Origin: WHSV01 sp050694055
GTDB lineage: Bacteria; Actinomycetota; CADDZG01; WHSQ01
Direction: 5' to 3'
Length of the DNA: 64,000 nucleotides
NCBI GenBank assembly: GCA_050694055.1
Contig: JBOGWX010000124.1
Span: forward strand, 43,971-107,970
Part shown: positions 41,280 through 50,218 of the stretch, piece after piece
Layout: each line of letters begins with the position of its first letter
How positions within the stretch are numbered: the stretch's first letter is position 1
Program-made: the position numbers and the translations under genes
Notes under the pieces: generated by a model
Database searches by the model: none
The model's input: only the letters and a program-made list of their open reading frames with translations
What the model was told of the DNA's origin: nothing

Positions 41280-41600
41280 ATGAAGTTCGAGATCTACAAC
41301 GGTGAGTTCGTGGCAACTGCGGAGTGGCAGGCACCCGGGCGCGTGGCGCTCGAGGTGGCCGACCCCGAACGGCGCTCATGGTTCGAGTCGTTTTTCGCGT
41401 CCGAGGATTCGACGTTGGACGGTCCGGTCGAGTGTGCCTCGATGACGGGGGCCGAGCGGGGTGACTCGTCGGAGGAAGCCTTCGGCCGGGCGCTTTACCG
41501 GTTGGGTTTCTACGCCTACAAGTTCCGAGACGCATCCCCGACGGCGACGAATCCAAAGGGCCATATGCATTATTCGAACGACGGGGCCACAGCCACGTGA
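41280..41600 (+). CDS. Small conserved-looking protein in the ilv operon
   Basis: A 106-aa soluble protein starting MKFEIYNGEFVATAEW and containing PGRVALEVADPERRSWFESFFASED and a helix EEAFGRALYRLGFYAYKFRD. It has an excellent ribosome binding site (AAGGAGG) and lies between the attenuator and ilvB, so it is under the same control. I do not recognise the family. It could be a regulatory or accessory protein of the pathway, but nothing in it shows this. Confidence 0.68.
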   Translation: MKFEIYNGEFVATAEWQAPGRVALEVADPERRSWFESFFASEDSTLDGPVECASMTGAERGDSSEEAFGRALYRLGFYAYKFRDASPTATNPKGHMHYSNDGATAT

Positions 41601-41634
41601 AACGGGTCCGCATCCAGAGAAAGAAGCCGCGTCG

Positions 41635-43404
41635 ATGACTCGGATGACGGGCGCGCAATCTCTGATTTCGTCACTCGAGCGCGTGGGCACCGAGGTCGTC
41701 TTCGGTATTCCGGGCGGAACGATCCTTCCCGCTTACGATCCTCTGCTCGACTCCTCGATACGTCACATCCTCATGCGGCACGAGCAGGGCGCCGGACATG
41801 CGGCCGAGGGATACGCCCACGTCACCCGGAAGGTGGGAGTGTGCTTCGCCACCTCGGGCCCGGGCGCGACGAATCTTGTGACTCCGCTCGCCGACGCGTT
41901 CATGGATTCGGTCCCGATAGTGGCGATCACCGGCCAGGTGCCGAGGGCGGTGATCGGCAACGATGCGTTCCAGGAGGCCGACATTACGGGCATCACGATG
42001 CCGGTTACGAAGCACTCCTACAAGGTCATGGACCCCGACGAGATTCCCACCGCGATCGCCGAGGCTTTTCACATCGCATCGACCGGCCGCCCGGGGCCCG
42101 TCCTGGTTGATATCCCCAAGGACGTGCTGACCGGTCCCACGACGTTCGACTTTCCGCAGACCCTCAACCTTCCCGGCTACAGACCCACGACGCGCCCGAA
42201 CCGCAGGCAGATCAAAGCCGCCGCCGATTTGATTCGAACCTCCCGGCGGCCGGTGCTTTACGTCGGGGGCGGAGTGCTCAAAGCGGGCGCGGTGCAGGAG
42301 TTGCTCGAGCTCGCAGAGGCGGTTGGTGCACCTGTGGTCACCACCCTCATGGCGCGCGGTGCATTCCCAGACAGCCACCCCCTCTGTCTGGGAATGCCCG
42401 GCATGCACGGCAACTACGCCGCGGTGACTGCGATGCAACGTGCCGACCTGTTGATCAATCTCGGAGCGCGCTTCGACGACCGGGTGACCGGGCGACTGGA
42501 TGGTTTCGCCCCCGAGGCCAAGGTCATCCACGCCGACATCGACCCGGCCGAGATCGGCAAGAACCGCCATGCAGAGGTGCCGATCGTCGGAGATGCCAAG
42601 TCGGTCGTCACTGAGCTCGCCGGGGCGGTATTGCACGACAATGCCGCGCGTGGGCGGGTAGATCTCGCTGCGTGGCACGCAGAGGTGGCTCGCTGGTCGC
42701 GCGACTACCCGCTGTCCTACGAGCAAGCCGACGACGGACCGATCAAACCTCAGTATGTCGTCGAGAGACTCGCCGAGGCCACACAGGGCGACGCAATCGT
42801 CGCAACGGGAGTCGGCCAGCATCAGATGTGGGCGTCTCAGATGATGTCGGTCGAGAAGCCTTACTCGTGGGTCACCTCAGGCGGGCTCGGCACGATGGGC
42901 TTTGCCGTTCCGGCCGCCCTCGGAGCCAAGGTCGGGAGGCCGGAGGAGCGCGTCATCGCGATCGACGGCGACGGATGCTTCCAGATGACCGCCCAGGAGC
43001 TCGCCACCGCGACCCTCGAGAGAGCGCCCTTCACGGTCGCCATCCTGAACAACTCCTATCTGGGGATGGTGCGTCAGTGGCAGGAGCTCTTCTATGACGA
43101 GCGCTACTCGCAGGTTCACCTCCCGCAGGTGCCCGACTACGTGAAGCTGTCCGAGGCTTACGGAGCGGTGGGGCTGAGAGCCGAGTCGCCCGAAGACGTC
43201 GACACCGTCATAGACAAGGCGATGGGAGTGGACGACCGTCCCTGCGTGATCGATTTTCGTGTCGATGCAGGCGAGATGTGCTTCCCGATGGTTCCGGCCG
43301 GAGCAACCAACGACGAGGTCATCATCGGTCCGAACCGGCGTCCTTATCCGAACGGCCGCCCGCGCGTGGGTGAGAGCCGGTCACCGGCCGAGGCCGCGTC
43401 GTGA
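41635..43404 (+). CDS. ilvB: Acetolactate synthase large (catalytic) subunit
   Basis: ThDP-dependent enzyme condensing pyruvate with pyruvate or 2-oxobutyrate, the first step of Val/Leu/Ile synthesis. The 589-aa protein has FGIPGG, the catalytic Glu in RHEQGAGHAAEGYA, ATSGPGATNLVTPLADAFMDSVP, the FAD-region GARFDDRVTG and the ThDP motif GDGCFQMTAQELATA...NNSYLGMVRQWQ. ATG 41635 begins right at the conserved N-terminus. It overlaps ilvN by 4 nt (GTGA). Confidence 0.97.
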   Translation: MTRMTGAQSLISSLERVGTEVVFGIPGGTILPAYDPLLDSSIRHILMRHEQGAGHAAEGYAHVTRKVGVCFATSGPGATNLVTPLADAFMDSVPIVAITGQVPRAVIGNDAFQEADITGITMPVTKHSYKVMDPDEIPTAIAEAFHIASTGRPGPVLVDIPKDVLTGPTTFDFPQTLNLPGYRPTTRPNRRQIKAAADLIRTSRRPVLYVGGGVLKAGAVQELLELAEAVGAPVVTTLMARGAFPDSHPLCLGMPGMHGNYAAVTAMQRADLLINLGARFDDRVTGRLDGFAPEAKVIHADIDPAEIGKNRHAEVPIVGDAKSVVTELAGAVLHDNAARGRVDLAAWHAEVARWSRDYPLSYEQADDGPIKPQYVVERLAEATQGDAIVATGVGQHQMWASQMMSVEKPYSWVTSGGLGTMGFAVPAALGAKVGRPEERVIAIDGDGCFQMTAQELATATLERAPFTVAILNNSYLGMVRQWQELFYDERYSQVHLPQVPDYVKLSEAYGAVGLRAESPEDVDTVIDKAMGVDDRPCVIDFRVDAGEMCFPMVPAGATNDEVIIGPNRRPYPNGRPRVGESRSPAEAAS

Positions 43405-43934
43405 TCACCTCCCACATCCTGTCGATCCTCGTCGAGAACAAACCCGGCGTGCTCGCGCGCGTGTCGGGTTTGTTCGCCCGAAGAGGTTTCAACATCACAT
43501 CGCTCGCCGTCGGCGAGACAGAGTTCCCTGAGATCTCCCGCATGACCGTCGTCCTGTCCGCTGATGGGAAGCCCGTTGAGCAGTGCATGAAACAACTGCA
43601 CAAGCTGATCCACGTACTGCGAGTCGAGGAACTGCCTTCCCAAGCTGCAGTCGAGCGAGAGATCGCGCTCATCAAGGTGAATGCGGGAGCGGGCCACCGC
43701 GCCGAGGTGCTGGAGATCGTCGAGATCTTCAGGGCGAAGGTCGTCGATGTGGACCGCGACGCGCTGATCGTCGAGGTCACGGGATCTCCCGACAAGGTGC
43801 GTGCCCTCGAGGCGTTGCTCGAGCCTCACGGAATCGTAGAACTCGCGCGGACCGGACGCATTGCGCTCGGTCGCGGAGCGCGCGGGCTCAAGGCCCCCAC
43901 GCTTCGCCCCGTGCCGATAGAGACCGCTTCTTAG
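43401..43934 (+). CDS. ilvN: Acetolactate synthase small (regulatory) subunit
   Basis: A 177-aa regulatory subunit. The N-terminal ACT domain reads SHILSILVENKPGVLARVSGLFARRGFNITSLAVG, with the valine-binding site between ACT dimers in the known family. The C-terminal half includes RAEVLEIVEIFRAKVVDV and GIVELARTGRIALGRG. It starts with GTG 43401 overlapping the ilvB stop, so the subunits are made together. Confidence 0.96.
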   Translation: MITSHILSILVENKPGVLARVSGLFARRGFNITSLAVGETEFPEISRMTVVLSADGKPVEQCMKQLHKLIHVLRVEELPSQAAVEREIALIKVNAGAGHRAEVLEIVEIFRAKVVDVDRDALIVEVTGSPDKVRALEALLEPHGIVELARTGRIALGRGARGLKAPTLRPVPIETAS

Positions 43935-43963
43935 TGGTTCGCCCGACAGAGAGGATCGACGAA

Positions 43964-44965
43964 ATGGCAGCGAAGATCTACTATGAGAGCGAAGCATCGT
44001 CACAGGCGCTCGACGGTAAGCGAGTCGCGGTTCTCGGCTACGGCTCGCAGGGGCGAGCCCACGCGCTGAACCTTCGAGACTCCGGGCACGACGTGGTCGT
44101 GGGACTTCGCAAGGACTCCGCGTCGTGGACGACGGCCGAGAACGACGGCGTGGCCGTGGCCGGACAAAACGAAGCGGTGGCCGACGCCGATTTGGTTGCG
44201 GTGCTGGTGCCCGATCAGCACCAGGCGGCCGTCTACACCGAAGCCATCGAGCCAAACCTCCGACCGGGAGCGGCGTTGCTGTTCGCCCATGGTTTCTCGA
44301 TTCACTTCGGGCAGGTGCGGCCTCCGGGTGACAACGACGTCGTGATGATCGCACCAAAGGCGCCCGGCCCCCTCGTCCGGCGCACCTATGAGGAGGGCAG
44401 GGGCACGCCGGCACTCGTCGCGGTGCACCATGATGCCACCGGCCGCGCCCTCGACCGCGCGATGGCCTATGCACAGGCTCTCGGCTGCACGCGCGCGGGC
44501 GTCATCGAAACGACCTTCGCCGAAGAGACCGAGACCGATCTCTTCGGCGAACAGGCAGTGCTCTGTGGTGGGACGTCTCGACTTATCCAGGCCGGTTTCG
44601 AGACTCTGGTCGAGGCCGGCTACCAGCCCGAGATTGCCTACTTCGAGTGCCTGCACGAACTGAAGCTCATCGTCGACCTGCTCTACGAGGGCGGCTTCAC
44701 TCACATGCGGCACGCGATCTCGGACACCGCCGAGTACGGCGATCTCACGCGCGGCCGGAAGGTCGTGACCGACGAGACCACCAAGGCGATGCGTTCGATA
44801 CTCGAGGATATTCGCTCCGGTGATTTTGCCCGAGAGTGGGTCCTCGAGAATCGCGCCGGGACTCCCGTTCTGGACGCAGAGCGTCGCCGACAAACGTCCC
44901 ACCCGATCGAAGCGGTCGGGACCGGGCTCAGGGAGATGATGACGTGGATTCACAAACCGACGTAG
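43964..44965 (+). CDS. ilvC: Ketol-acid reductoisomerase
   Basis: Class I (short) enzyme of 333 aa, converting acetolactate to dihydroxy-isovalerate with NAD(P)H and Mg. The Rossmann motif is VLGYGSQGRAHALNLRDSG; the beta2-alphaB loop that sets cofactor choice reads GLRKDSASW. The Mg ligands and catalytic residues are in APKAPGPLVRRTYEEG, ETTFAEETETDLFGEQAVLCGG and FECLHELKLIVDLLYEGG. It overlaps the leuA start by 22 nt. ATG 43964 has GAGGA upstream. Confidence 0.97.
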   Translation: MAAKIYYESEASSQALDGKRVAVLGYGSQGRAHALNLRDSGHDVVVGLRKDSASWTTAENDGVAVAGQNEAVADADLVAVLVPDQHQAAVYTEAIEPNLRPGAALLFAHGFSIHFGQVRPPGDNDVVMIAPKAPGPLVRRTYEEGRGTPALVAVHHDATGRALDRAMAYAQALGCTRAGVIETTFAEETETDLFGEQAVLCGGTSRLIQAGFETLVEAGYQPEIAYFECLHELKLIVDLLYEGGFTHMRHAISDTAEYGDLTRGRKVVTDETTKAMRSILEDIRSGDFAREWVLENRAGTPVLDAERRRQTSHPIEAVGTGLREMMTWIHKPT

Positions 44966-46521
44966 ACGTAGTCAGGATCTTCGATACCACGCTGCGCGAC
45001 GGCGAGCAGTCACCGGGCATCTCGCTCAACCTCAAGGAGAAGGTAGAGATAGCAGAACAACTGGCTCGCTTGGGAGTCGACGTCATTGAGGCGGGATTCC
45101 CGATCGCATCGGCGGGCGAGTTCGAGGCCGTGCGGGCAATCGCCGGCACCGTCGAGGGTCCCGTGATCACGGCGCTTGCACGGGTCGAGTTCGGCGACAT
45201 CGATCGCGCCGCCGAGGCCGTGGCTCCAGCCGATCGACGGCGGATCCATACCTTCATCGCGACGAGCGAGGTACACATGCGCGCCAAGCTGCGAATGACG
45301 AGCCACGAGGTGCTGGCCGCCGCGCATGCGGGCGTCGCGCGCGCTCTCTCCCACGTCGATGACGTCGAATTCTCGTGTGAGGACGCAACCCGAAGTGATG
45401 CAGACTTCCTGGTACAGGTGTTTCGAGCCGCGGCGGAGGCCGGTGCCACGACGCTCAACCTCCCGGATACGGTCGGTTACTGCCTGCCGCAGGAATACGC
45501 CGAGTTGCTGCGCTACGTCATCGGTGAGGTCGGCGCGGAGGTGACGTGGAGTGTGCACACGCACGACGACCTCGGGCTTGCGGTTGCTAACGCCCTGGCC
45601 GGCGTCGAGGCCGGCGCGCGACAGGTGGAGGTCGCGGTCAACGGCATCGGGGAGCGGGCCGGTAATTGCTCGCTCGAGGAAGTCGTCATGGCCATGAGAA
45701 CACGCGGCGCTCGTCAGGGAGTGACGACTCAGGTGAACACCAGGGAGATCTCACGGACCTCCCGCCTCGTTTCCATGCTGACGGGCTACGCCGTGCCACC
45801 CAACAAGGCGATCGTTGGTGCCAACGCCTTCGCGCACGAGGCAGGCATTCACCAGCACGGCGTCATGGTCGAGCGAACGACCTACGAGATCATGGATCCG
45901 GTCGACATAGGTCTGGACGGTTCCCGTATCGTCTTGGGGAAGCATTCGGGTCGTCACGCCTTCGTCAAGGCACTCGCCGATCTGGGCTTCAACCTGCTCG
46001 ACGAGGACGTCGCAAAGGCTTTTGCTCGTTTCAAAGAGCTGGCCGATCGCAAGATTCGGATCACCGAGGTCGACCTCGAGGCCATCGTCGTCGAAGAGAT
46101 CGGCTCAGAACCCGACGAGTACGAGCTCGTGTCGATTCAGGCGGCCGGCGGGACTCACCTTGCTCCGACCGCAACCGTGCGGCTGCGACGCAACGGCGAG
46201 TCGATCGACGAGAGTGCCATAGGAGACGGAATGATCGATGCCGCGTGCGGCGCAGTGCAGCGCGCCACCGGCGTCGAGGCGCGACTCGAGTCTTTTAACG
46301 TCTCCAGTGTCACCGGCGGTATCGATGCGCTCGGAGACGTGACGCTGGTCCTGGCCATGGGCGACGGTACGGAGGACACACCGGTGAGAAGGGCAACGGG
46401 CCGAGGAGTGTCGACGGACGTGGTCGAGGCGTCGGCCCGAGCCTATCTGTCGGCGGTCAACCGGCTGCTCGCCCTCAGGACGCGCGCGGAGGCTTCGTCG
46501 CTCGTGGAGGCCACCGCCTGA
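44944..46521 (+). CDS. leuA: 2-isopropylmalate synthase
   Basis: Condenses acetyl-CoA with 2-oxoisovalerate, the first committed step of leucine synthesis. The 525-aa protein has the catalytic DTTLRDGEQSPGISL, FIATSEVHM, VEFSCEDATRSD, the metal-binding HTHDD and NGIGERAGNCSLEE, and the LGKHSGRHAF linker. The C-terminal allosteric domain (leucine feedback) is present from about residue 395. GTG 44944 follows GGGAG and lies within the end of ilvC. Its stop overlaps leuC (TGATG). Confidence 0.95.
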   Translation: MDSQTDVDVVRIFDTTLRDGEQSPGISLNLKEKVEIAEQLARLGVDVIEAGFPIASAGEFEAVRAIAGTVEGPVITALARVEFGDIDRAAEAVAPADRRRIHTFIATSEVHMRAKLRMTSHEVLAAAHAGVARALSHVDDVEFSCEDATRSDADFLVQVFRAAAEAGATTLNLPDTVGYCLPQEYAELLRYVIGEVGAEVTWSVHTHDDLGLAVANALAGVEAGARQVEVAVNGIGERAGNCSLEEVVMAMRTRGARQGVTTQVNTREISRTSRLVSMLTGYAVPPNKAIVGANAFAHEAGIHQHGVMVERTTYEIMDPVDIGLDGSRIVLGKHSGRHAFVKALADLGFNLLDEDVAKAFARFKELADRKIRITEVDLEAIVVEEIGSEPDEYELVSIQAAGGTHLAPTATVRLRRNGESIDESAIGDGMIDAACGAVQRATGVEARLESFNVSSVTGGIDALGDVTLVLAMGDGTEDTPVRRATGRGVSTDVVEASARAYLSAVNRLLALRTRAEASSLVEATA

Positions 46522-47939
46522 TGGGAATGACCATTACCGAAAAGATTCTCGCGGCGCACTGCGGTCGAGACGGGGTGAGGCCGGGCGAGATCGTGGTCTG
46601 TCGAGTCGACCTGGCTATGGCGAACGACGTCACGGCACCGAGCGCGGCCGATGCGTTCAATCGAATGGGCGTATCGGGCGTGTGGGACCGGTCGAAGATC
46701 GCCCTCGTCGCCTCTCATTTCGTTCCGGCGAAAGACATCGCGTCGGCCGCTCTGATGACGCGCATGCGCAGCTTCGCGCTGGAGCACGACATCGAGCACT
46801 TCTTCGAGGTCGGTCGTGGCGGCATCGAGCACATCTTGCTGCCGGAGGAGGCACTCACCCTGCCGGGCGACGTCGTAATCGGAGCGGACTCGCACTCCTG
46901 CACTTACGGGGCACTCGGCTGCTTCTCCACGGGCGTCGGCTCCACCGATCTGGCCGCGGTGATGGCGACGGGAGAAATATGGCTGCGCGTTCCCGAGACC
47001 TTGAGGGTCCTGTACTCGGGTGCCCCGCCTCCGTGGGTGATCGGCAAGGACCTGATCCTGTCGGTCATCGCGGCGATCGGTGACGACGGAGCCCGCTACA
47101 TGGCGATGGAGCACTGCGGTGACACCATCGCTCACCTGTCGATGGACTCGCGCCTTACGCTGACCAACATGGCGATCGAGGCGGGGGCCAAATCGGGCAT
47201 CATCGCTCCCGATCGCACCACCGCAGAATACGTGCGCGCGCGTCAGGCCGCCGTGGGGCGCTCGCGCGCCTGGCCCATGATGTTCTCGGACGCGGACGCC
47301 GACTATGCGGATGAGGTTCGCATCGACGTCGCCACCCTCGAGCCGATGGTCGCGCGGCCGTCGCTCCCATCTCTAGCCGTACCGATAAGCGAGGTCGAGC
47401 GCGTAAAGGTCGACCAGGTTTTCCTCGGTTCGTGCACCAACGCACGCATCGAGGATCTTCGAATCGCGGCTCACGTGCTGGGTGACGAACGCGTCGCTCC
47501 GAACGTACGGCTGATGGTCGTTCCCGCTACTCAGAGGGTCTGGCAGCAGGCGAACACGGAGGGGCTGTTGGACCGCTTCGCGCGCGCCGGCGCCAGCGTG
47601 TCGACCCCGACCTGCGGCGCATGCCTCGGCGCCCACATGGGCGTGCTCGGCCCGGACGAGGTATGTGTATCGACTTCCAACAGGAACTACGTGGGGCGCA
47701 TGGGCCATCCCTCCGCGCAGGTCTACCTCGCCAACCCGGCGGTGGCCATGGCGGCGGCGGTTGCGGGCGAGCTGGTGCACCCGGCTGCCGTCCGCGAACA
47801 GCGATCGTCTCGACGATCGCGGGCATTACCCGACGGCGCCGCTGGGGCGGCGGCGAGAGTGGAGCCACCCCGCGGGTGGCGCAACGTGAGGGAAGAGGAG
47901 GAACAACAGGATCCGGCGCGCGCCCCGGTGGCCGGTTGA
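46521..47939 (+). CDS. leuC: 3-isopropylmalate dehydratase large subunit, with repeat-derived C-terminal tail
   Basis: Aconitase-family isomerase subunit of the archaeal/LeuC2 type. Fe-S and catalytic blocks are VIGADSHSCTYGALGCFSTGVGSTD, LGSCTNARIEDLRIAA and TPTCGACLGAHMG. It is 472 aa; the family usually stops near 420 aa, after AAAVAGELVHPAAV. The final ~46 residues are encoded by the dispersed repeat at 47801-47893 and adjoining sequence and look low-complexity (Arg/Glu/Ala-rich). The stop overlaps leuD (TGATG), so the extension also keeps the genes coupled. Confidence 0.93.
   Translation: MGMTITEKILAAHCGRDGVRPGEIVVCRVDLAMANDVTAPSAADAFNRMGVSGVWDRSKIALVASHFVPAKDIASAALMTRMRSFALEHDIEHFFEVGRGGIEHILLPEEALTLPGDVVIGADSHSCTYGALGCFSTGVGSTDLAAVMATGEIWLRVPETLRVLYSGAPPPWVIGKDLILSVIAAIGDDGARYMAMEHCGDTIAHLSMDSRLTLTNMAIEAGAKSGIIAPDRTTAEYVRARQAAVGRSRAWPMMFSDADADYADEVRIDVATLEPMVARPSLPSLAVPISEVERVKVDQVFLGSCTNARIEDLRIAAHVLGDERVAPNVRLMVVPATQRVWQQANTEGLLDRFARAGASVSTPTCGACLGAHMGVLGPDEVCVSTSNRNYVGRMGHPSAQVYLANPAVAMAAAVAGELVHPAAVREQRSSRRSRALPDGAAGAAARVEPPRGWRNVREEEEQQDPARAPVAG
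47801..47893 (+). repeat. Structured dispersed repeat, copy B (inside the 3' end of leuC)
   Basis: A 93-nt plus-strand copy of the element at 15042-15133. Hairpin 1 is GCGATCGT-CTCG-ACGATCGC, identical to copy A. Hairpin 2 is CGCCGC-TGGG-GCGGCG and hairpin 3 is GCCACCC-CGC-GGGTGGC. Both differ from copy A in sequence but still pair. It ends GCAACGTGAGGGAA. It is read through as leuC codons. Confidence 0.8.
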
Positions 47940-48427
47940 TGGCACGGGCGTGGAGGTACGGCGACAACGTCGATACCGATGTGATCATCCCGGCTCGCTA
48001 TCTCACTACGACGGATCCCCAAGAACTCGCACGCCACGCGCTCGAGGACCTCGACCCCGGGTTCTCGTCGGGCGTGCGGCCACGCGACATAGTCGTGGCC
48101 GGCACCAACTTCGGCTGCGGATCGAGTCGCGAGCATGCGCCGGTTGCCCTCAAGGGTGCAGGCGTCGGCGCGGTCGTGGCGTCGTCCTTCGCACGCATCT
48201 TCTTTCGGAACGCGATCAATACCGGCCTGGCGATCATGACTTGCCCGGAACTCGTCGACGTCACGGAGAACGGCGACGACGTCGTCGTGGACGCTGCTAG
48301 CGGAGTGGTCACGAACGTCACCAAGGCTCAGACCTTTCAGGCGGAGCCCCTTCCCGAATTCATCCGCGAGATCATCGCGTGCGGGGGACTAATCGACTGG
48401 GTCAGACGTCAGAGGCGCAGCGCATGA
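47939..48427 (+). CDS. leuD: 3-isopropylmalate dehydratase small subunit
   Basis: A 162-aa swivel-domain partner of LeuC, of the short archaeal type. Diagnostic blocks: YGDNVDTDVIIPARYL, VAGTNFGCGSSREHAPVALKGAGVGAVVASSFARIFFRNAINTGL. ATG 47939 overlaps the leuC stop and its own stop overlaps leuB (ATGA), so all three are translationally linked. Confidence 0.95.
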   Translation: MARAWRYGDNVDTDVIIPARYLTTTDPQELARHALEDLDPGFSSGVRPRDIVVAGTNFGCGSSREHAPVALKGAGVGAVVASSFARIFFRNAINTGLAIMTCPELVDVTENGDDVVVDAASGVVTNVTKAQTFQAEPLPEFIREIIACGGLIDWVRRQRRSA

Positions 48428-49314
48428 AACCTCGAATCTCCGTCCTGCCGGGAGACGGGATCGGTCCCGAGGTCGTCAAGGTCGCCCTCGGCGAGATCGC
48501 GCGCGACTTCGACTTCGTCGTCATCGAGGCTTCGGCGGATCGCTATCTGGCGGAGGGCACCCTCATCGCGGATGAAGAGATCGCCACCATCGCAGACAGT
48601 GACGCGCTGTTGTTCGGCGCGATCGGCGACCCTCGAGTCGCCGACGGAATCCTCGAGCGGGGGATTTTGCTGCGACTGCGCCGTGAGCTGGACCTCTACG
48701 TCAACCTGCGCCCGTTTCCCGAGATCGGGGTAACCGTCGTGCGGGAGAACTCGGAGGGACCCTATTCAGGCGTCGGCGAACGGGACGGTGACGTGGCGCG
48801 CGAGGTCAACGTGAACACTGTTGCGGGCGTTCGTCGCTGCGCTCGCTTTGCATTCGAGTACGCGCGCGGTCACGGCGAGACGGTCACGCTGGTGCACAAG
48901 TCCAACGTGCTCGTACATGCAGGGGCGCTCTGGCGCCAGGTCACGAGCACTGTGGCGAGCGATTTCCCCGAGGTCGCGTGGGCCTATGAGCATGCCGACG
49001 CGTGCGCCTACCACCTCGTGCGCGATCCGTCTCGCTATCAGGTGGTGCTGACCGACAACCTCTTCGGCGACCTTCTCAGCGACCTGGCCGCAGGGCTGGC
49101 CGGCGGTCTCGGCCGGGCGGCGAGCGCCAACTTGCATCCCGATTCCACCACCCGGCCGAGTCGCTGCCTGGGTCTCTTCGAGCCCGTACACGGCTCGGCC
49201 CCCGACATCGCAGGCACCGGTCTGGCCGATGCCACCGCCGCGGTGCGGGCCGCTCGCATGATGACCGACGCGCTCCGAGTGGCTCGCCGCCGGGAGAGGG
49301 AGCAAACGTACTGA
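48424..49314 (+). CDS. leuB: 3-isopropylmalate dehydrogenase, short C-terminus
   Basis: NAD-dependent decarboxylating dehydrogenase of leucine synthesis. Conserved blocks: LPGDGIGPEVV, NLRPFPE, VRENSEGPYSGVGER, VHKSNVLVHAGALWRQ, DNLFGDLLSDLAAGLAGGLG and EPVHGSAPDIAGTGLADATAAV. The protein ends at 296 aa with RRREREQTY; usual LeuB proteins are about 340-350 aa, so roughly 40 C-terminal residues are missing. No continuation is visible in other frames. It may be functional with a trimmed C-terminus, since the active-site residues are complete. Confidence 0.92.
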   Translation: MKPRISVLPGDGIGPEVVKVALGEIARDFDFVVIEASADRYLAEGTLIADEEIATIADSDALLFGAIGDPRVADGILERGILLRLRRELDLYVNLRPFPEIGVTVVRENSEGPYSGVGERDGDVAREVNVNTVAGVRRCARFAFEYARGHGETVTLVHKSNVLVHAGALWRQVTSTVASDFPEVAWAYEHADACAYHLVRDPSRYQVVLTDNLFGDLLSDLAAGLAGGLGRAASANLHPDSTTRPSRCLGLFEPVHGSAPDIAGTGLADATAAVRAARMMTDALRVARRREREQTY

Positions 49315-49330
49315 GACGGCGCAACGGCTT

Positions 49331-49346
49331 CGCCTCGTTCGAGGCG
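49331..49346. terminator. Hairpin between leuB and pheA
   Basis: CGCCTC-GTTC-GAGGCG forms a 6-bp GC-rich stem 17 nt after the leuB stop. There is no T-run, so termination is uncertain; it could equally be an mRNA processing or stability element before pheA. Confidence 0.35.
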
Positions 49347-49363
49347 GAACCTCCCGGGCTAGC

Positions 49364-50200
49364 ATGACGCGGGTGAGCACTCGAGTGGTTGCCTATCAAG
49401 GCGAGGCGGGCGCCTACTCGGAAGAGGGCGCTCTGGCAACGTTTCCGGATTCGGTCCATCTGCCGTTGCAGACGATCAGGAAGGTCTTCGAGGCCGTAGA
49501 GGTGGGCAGGGCCGACTACGGCCTCGTCCCGATGGACAACTCTCAGGCGGGGAGCATCAACGAGACCTACGACCTCTTTCTCAAGCACGGTCTGCATCTA
49601 GTCGCGGAGACCGTCGTGCGCGTGAACCACTGCCTGATGGCGTTACCCGGCAGCCACCTGGATGAGCTCGACGAGGTGATTTCACATCCGCATGCCATTG
49701 CGCAGAGCGAGGAGTTCCTCAACTCACTCGACGTCACGGTCCGAGCCGAATACGACACCGCGGGAGCCGCGAAGAAGATCGTCGACGACAAGCTCGCTCG
49801 CACCGGAGCCATCGCGTCCAAGCGGGCTGCGGACGTCTACGGCCTGGAGATTCTCGCCGAGCGCATACAGACGTATCCCGACAACTACACGCGCTTCGGG
49901 AGCCTGTGCCGCAGCGCCCAGCCGCTACGCGACCCGAACAAGACGTCCTTGGTCTTCGGGGTCGGCCACGTCGCGGGCTCGCTATACCGTTGCATAGGGG
50001 CCTTCGCGGAGCGTCATCTGAACCTAACCAAGTTGGAGTCGCGGCCGCGCGCCGGACGTCCCTGGGAGTACGTTTTCTACGTCGACGTCGAGGCACCGGC
50101 CGATGACTCAGCGATGGTCGAGGCACTCGCGGAGGTCAGCGATCACGCCACCTTCACGAGGCTACTGGGCACCTACGCCTCGGGCTTCACCCCTCGTTGA
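49364..50200 (+). CDS. pheA: Prephenate dehydratase
   Basis: Monofunctional enzyme of 278 aa converting prephenate to phenylpyruvate. Catalytic-domain blocks are VAYQGEAGAYSEEGAL, YGLVPMDNSQAGSINETYDL, SHPHAIAQ and NYTRFGSLCRS (the TRF motif with catalytic Thr). The C-terminal ACT domain includes GSLYRCIGAFAERHLNLTKLESRPRAGRPWEYVFYVD, with the ESRP motif used for phenylalanine feedback. It is 49 nt behind leuB and perhaps co-transcribed. Confidence 0.95.
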   Translation: MTRVSTRVVAYQGEAGAYSEEGALATFPDSVHLPLQTIRKVFEAVEVGRADYGLVPMDNSQAGSINETYDLFLKHGLHLVAETVVRVNHCLMALPGSHLDELDEVISHPHAIAQSEEFLNSLDVTVRAEYDTAGAAKKIVDDKLARTGAIASKRAADVYGLEILAERIQTYPDNYTRFGSLCRSAQPLRDPNKTSLVFGVGHVAGSLYRCIGAFAERHLNLTKLESRPRAGRPWEYVFYVDVEAPADDSAMVEALAEVSDHATFTRLLGTYASGFTPR

Positions 50201-50218
50201 CGAGCGACGGGCCGCCGG

